Made by a program: the position numbers and the translations under genes. The notes below the pieces were generated by a model, which was not told the DNA's origin, did not search any database, and saw nothing but the letters and a program-made list of their open reading frames with translations. 8,018 bases of DNA. It comes from an uncultured Ideonella sp. Lineage in GTDB: Bacteria > Pseudomonadota > Gammaproteobacteria > Burkholderiales > Burkholderiaceae. Where the stretch lies: assembly GCA_946479475.1 (NCBI GenBank), contig CAMLGG010000242.1, positions 1-8,018 on the forward strand, in the 5' to 3' direction. This document shows, one piece after another, positions 7,367 to 8,018 of the stretch (positions are counted from its first letter, which is position 1; every line of letters begins with the position of its first letter).

Positions 7367-7754
7367 CTTGTTCCACGACGACGAAGCTGACCGCGTAGTC
7401 GCTCTCGTCGCTCAGGGTCACGTGGGCGCGCAGCCGTCGCGCGGCGAACCAGTCGGCCAGCTCGCCGTGCAGGCGTATGTAGGGCTGGCCGCTGGGGTGG
7501 TTGAGGATCTCGCAGGCCCGCCAGGTCATCGGCATGTGCAGGCCCGTGCCGATGGCCTTGGAGAAGGCCTCCTTGCAGGAAAAGCGCGTGCCGAGGTAGG
7601 CCAGGCCGCGCGACTCGACCTTGCTGCGGCGATAGCGGAACACCTTCATCTCGTCCGGCCCGAGCACGCGCTCGGGGAACTTGTCGCCGCGCCGGGCCAG
7701 CGTGGCGGCGATGCGGCGCAGGTCGCAGACGTCGGTGCCCGTGCCGTAGATCAT
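7359..7754 (-). CDS. acpS: Holo-[acyl-carrier-protein] synthase AcpS
   Basis: Transfers 4'-phosphopantetheine from coenzyme A to the conserved serine of acyl carrier protein, activating it for fatty acid synthesis. The 131 residues are normal for the AcpS class. GTDVCDLRR (6-14) carries metal-binding Asp8. [15 protein letters not shown] (57-71) is the family signature with metal-binding Glu62 and conserved Lys61. [10 protein letters not shown] (111-120) is the C-terminal motif in the form common in betaproteobacteria. The start is supported by GAGGGG five bases upstream (7765-7760), the best ribosome binding site in the window. It follows pdxJ in the same direction, as in Escherichia coli, and its stop codon lies inside the start of nagZ. 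Confidence 0.96.
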   Translation of the reverse strand: MIYGTGTDVCDLRRIAATLARRGDKFPERVLGPDEMKVFRYRRSKVESRGLAYLGTRFSCKEAFSKAIGTGLHMPMTWRACEILNHPSGQPYIRLHGELADWFAARRLRAHVTLSDESDYAVSFVVVEQDD

Positions 7755-7759
7755 GTCCG

Positions 7760-7765
7760 CCCCTC
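7760..7765 (-). promoter_or_regulatory. Strong ribosome binding site of acpS
   Basis: Minus-strand GAGGGG sits five bases before the acpS ATG. It fixes the start at 7754 and shows that acpS initiates independently rather than by coupling to pdxJ, which ends 97 bases upstream. Confidence 0.75.
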
Positions 7766-7786
7766 GTCGGTCGGGTACGCCCGCCG

Positions 7787-7845
7787 ATCCCCCGGGGGGA
7801 TGCGGGCCGGCTTGGGAGCGGCCCTGCGCTCGGCCCGCCGGGCCG
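7787..7845. other. GC-rich inverted repeats between pdxJ and acpS
   Basis: The 96 bases between the two genes hold several short inverted repeats. CGGCCC and GGGCCG (7831-7836 and 7840-7845) form a six-bp stem with a three-base loop a few bases after the pdxJ stop. GGGCCG (7804-7809) can pair with CGGCCC (7819-7824) across a nine-base loop. ATCCCCCGGGGGGAT (7787-7801) is almost palindromic. The four GGGCCG/CGGCCC units can pair in alternative ways. No U-run follows on either strand, so an intrinsic terminator is not supported. A processing or mRNA-stability element is possible, as is chance in GC-rich DNA. No promoter was recognised here. Confidence 0.35.
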
Positions 7846-7850
7846 CCGCG

Positions 7851-8018
7851 TCAGTAATCAGCGGCATGGATGGCCTTGCGGTAGCCGCGGATGGTCTCCG
7901 CATAGCCCAGCTCCAGCGCGTCGGCGATCAGGGCATGGCCGATCGAGACCTCGCTCACGCCGGGCACCTCGCGCAGGAAGGCGGGCAGGTTCTCGCGGTT
8001 CAGGTCGTGGCCGGCGTT
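7851..8018 (-). CDS. pdxJ: Pyridoxine 5'-phosphate synthase PdxJ (C-terminal 55 residues only)
   Basis: PdxJ condenses 3-amino-1-hydroxyacetone phosphate with 1-deoxyxylulose 5-phosphate to make pyridoxine 5'-phosphate, the last step unique to the DXP-dependent vitamin B6 pathway. Only the C-terminus lies in the window. It reads from NAGHDLN, the conserved phosphate-binding strand and loop, through [16 protein letters not shown], which matches the final conserved block of the family (IGHA followed by a helix), to HAADY and a TGA stop. The partner order pdxJ-acpS supports the assignment. The rest of the gene lies beyond the right edge of the window; no sign of damage is visible in this part. 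Confidence 0.93.
   Translation of the reverse strand, partial: NAGHDLNRENLPAFLREVPGVSEVSIGHALIADALELGYAETIRGYRKAIHAADY

Noticed and set aside
7831..7845. Hairpin after pdxJ as an intrinsic terminator
   Set aside because: The stem is only six base pairs and no U-run follows on the minus strand, while acpS continues in the same direction.
1..8018. Mobile elements, CRISPR arrays, tRNA genes or a horizontally acquired island
   Set aside because: No transposase, direct-repeat array, cloverleaf or attachment-type repeat was found, and composition is uniform apart from the short AT-rich promoter.

Overview
The window is about two-thirds G+C with strong third-position GC bias, and every gene that can be supported lies on the minus strand. 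The order pdxJ-acpS-nagZ, the sequence style of AcpS and the base composition suggest a betaproteobacterium of the order Burkholderiales (Sphaerotilaceae/Comamonadaceae type, such as Roseateles, Rubrivivax or relatives). This placement is inference; no marker gene in the window fixes it.

Read in the direction of transcription (high to low coordinates), the window starts with a housekeeping block: the last 55 codons of pdxJ (pyridoxine 5'-phosphate synthase), a 97-base GC-rich gap with short hairpins, acpS (holo-ACP synthase), and nagZ (beta-N-acetylglucosaminidase of peptidoglycan recycling), which overlaps acpS by 8 bases. A LacI-family regulator gene starts two bases after the nagZ stop and so appears to be transcribed with that block.

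A 178-base intergenic region (5063-5240) follows. It holds the main regulatory signal of the window: a perfect 16-bp palindrome, TTGCAATCGATTGCAA, that abuts a predicted -10 box, and a second copy of 10 of those bases over the predicted -35 box. Downstream is a leader of about 130 bases with a 9-bp hairpin.

The promoter drives a tightly packed three-gene operon: a TonB-dependent outer-membrane receptor, a SUT/GPH-like MFS inner-membrane transporter (3-base gap), and a GH13 sucrose phosphorylase (ATGA overlap) whose last few residues run off the window at position 1. Together these form a complete sucrose route: capture across the outer membrane, proton-coupled import across the inner membrane, and phosphorolysis to glucose 1-phosphate plus fructose, under control of the adjacent LacI repressor. 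The layout resembles the Xanthomonas sux locus (TonB receptor, amylosucrase, inner-membrane transporter, LacI repressor), with a phosphorylase in place of the amylosucrase.

No tRNA, rRNA, CRISPR array, insertion sequence or stretch of foreign composition was seen. No gene-free stretch exceeds 300 bases.
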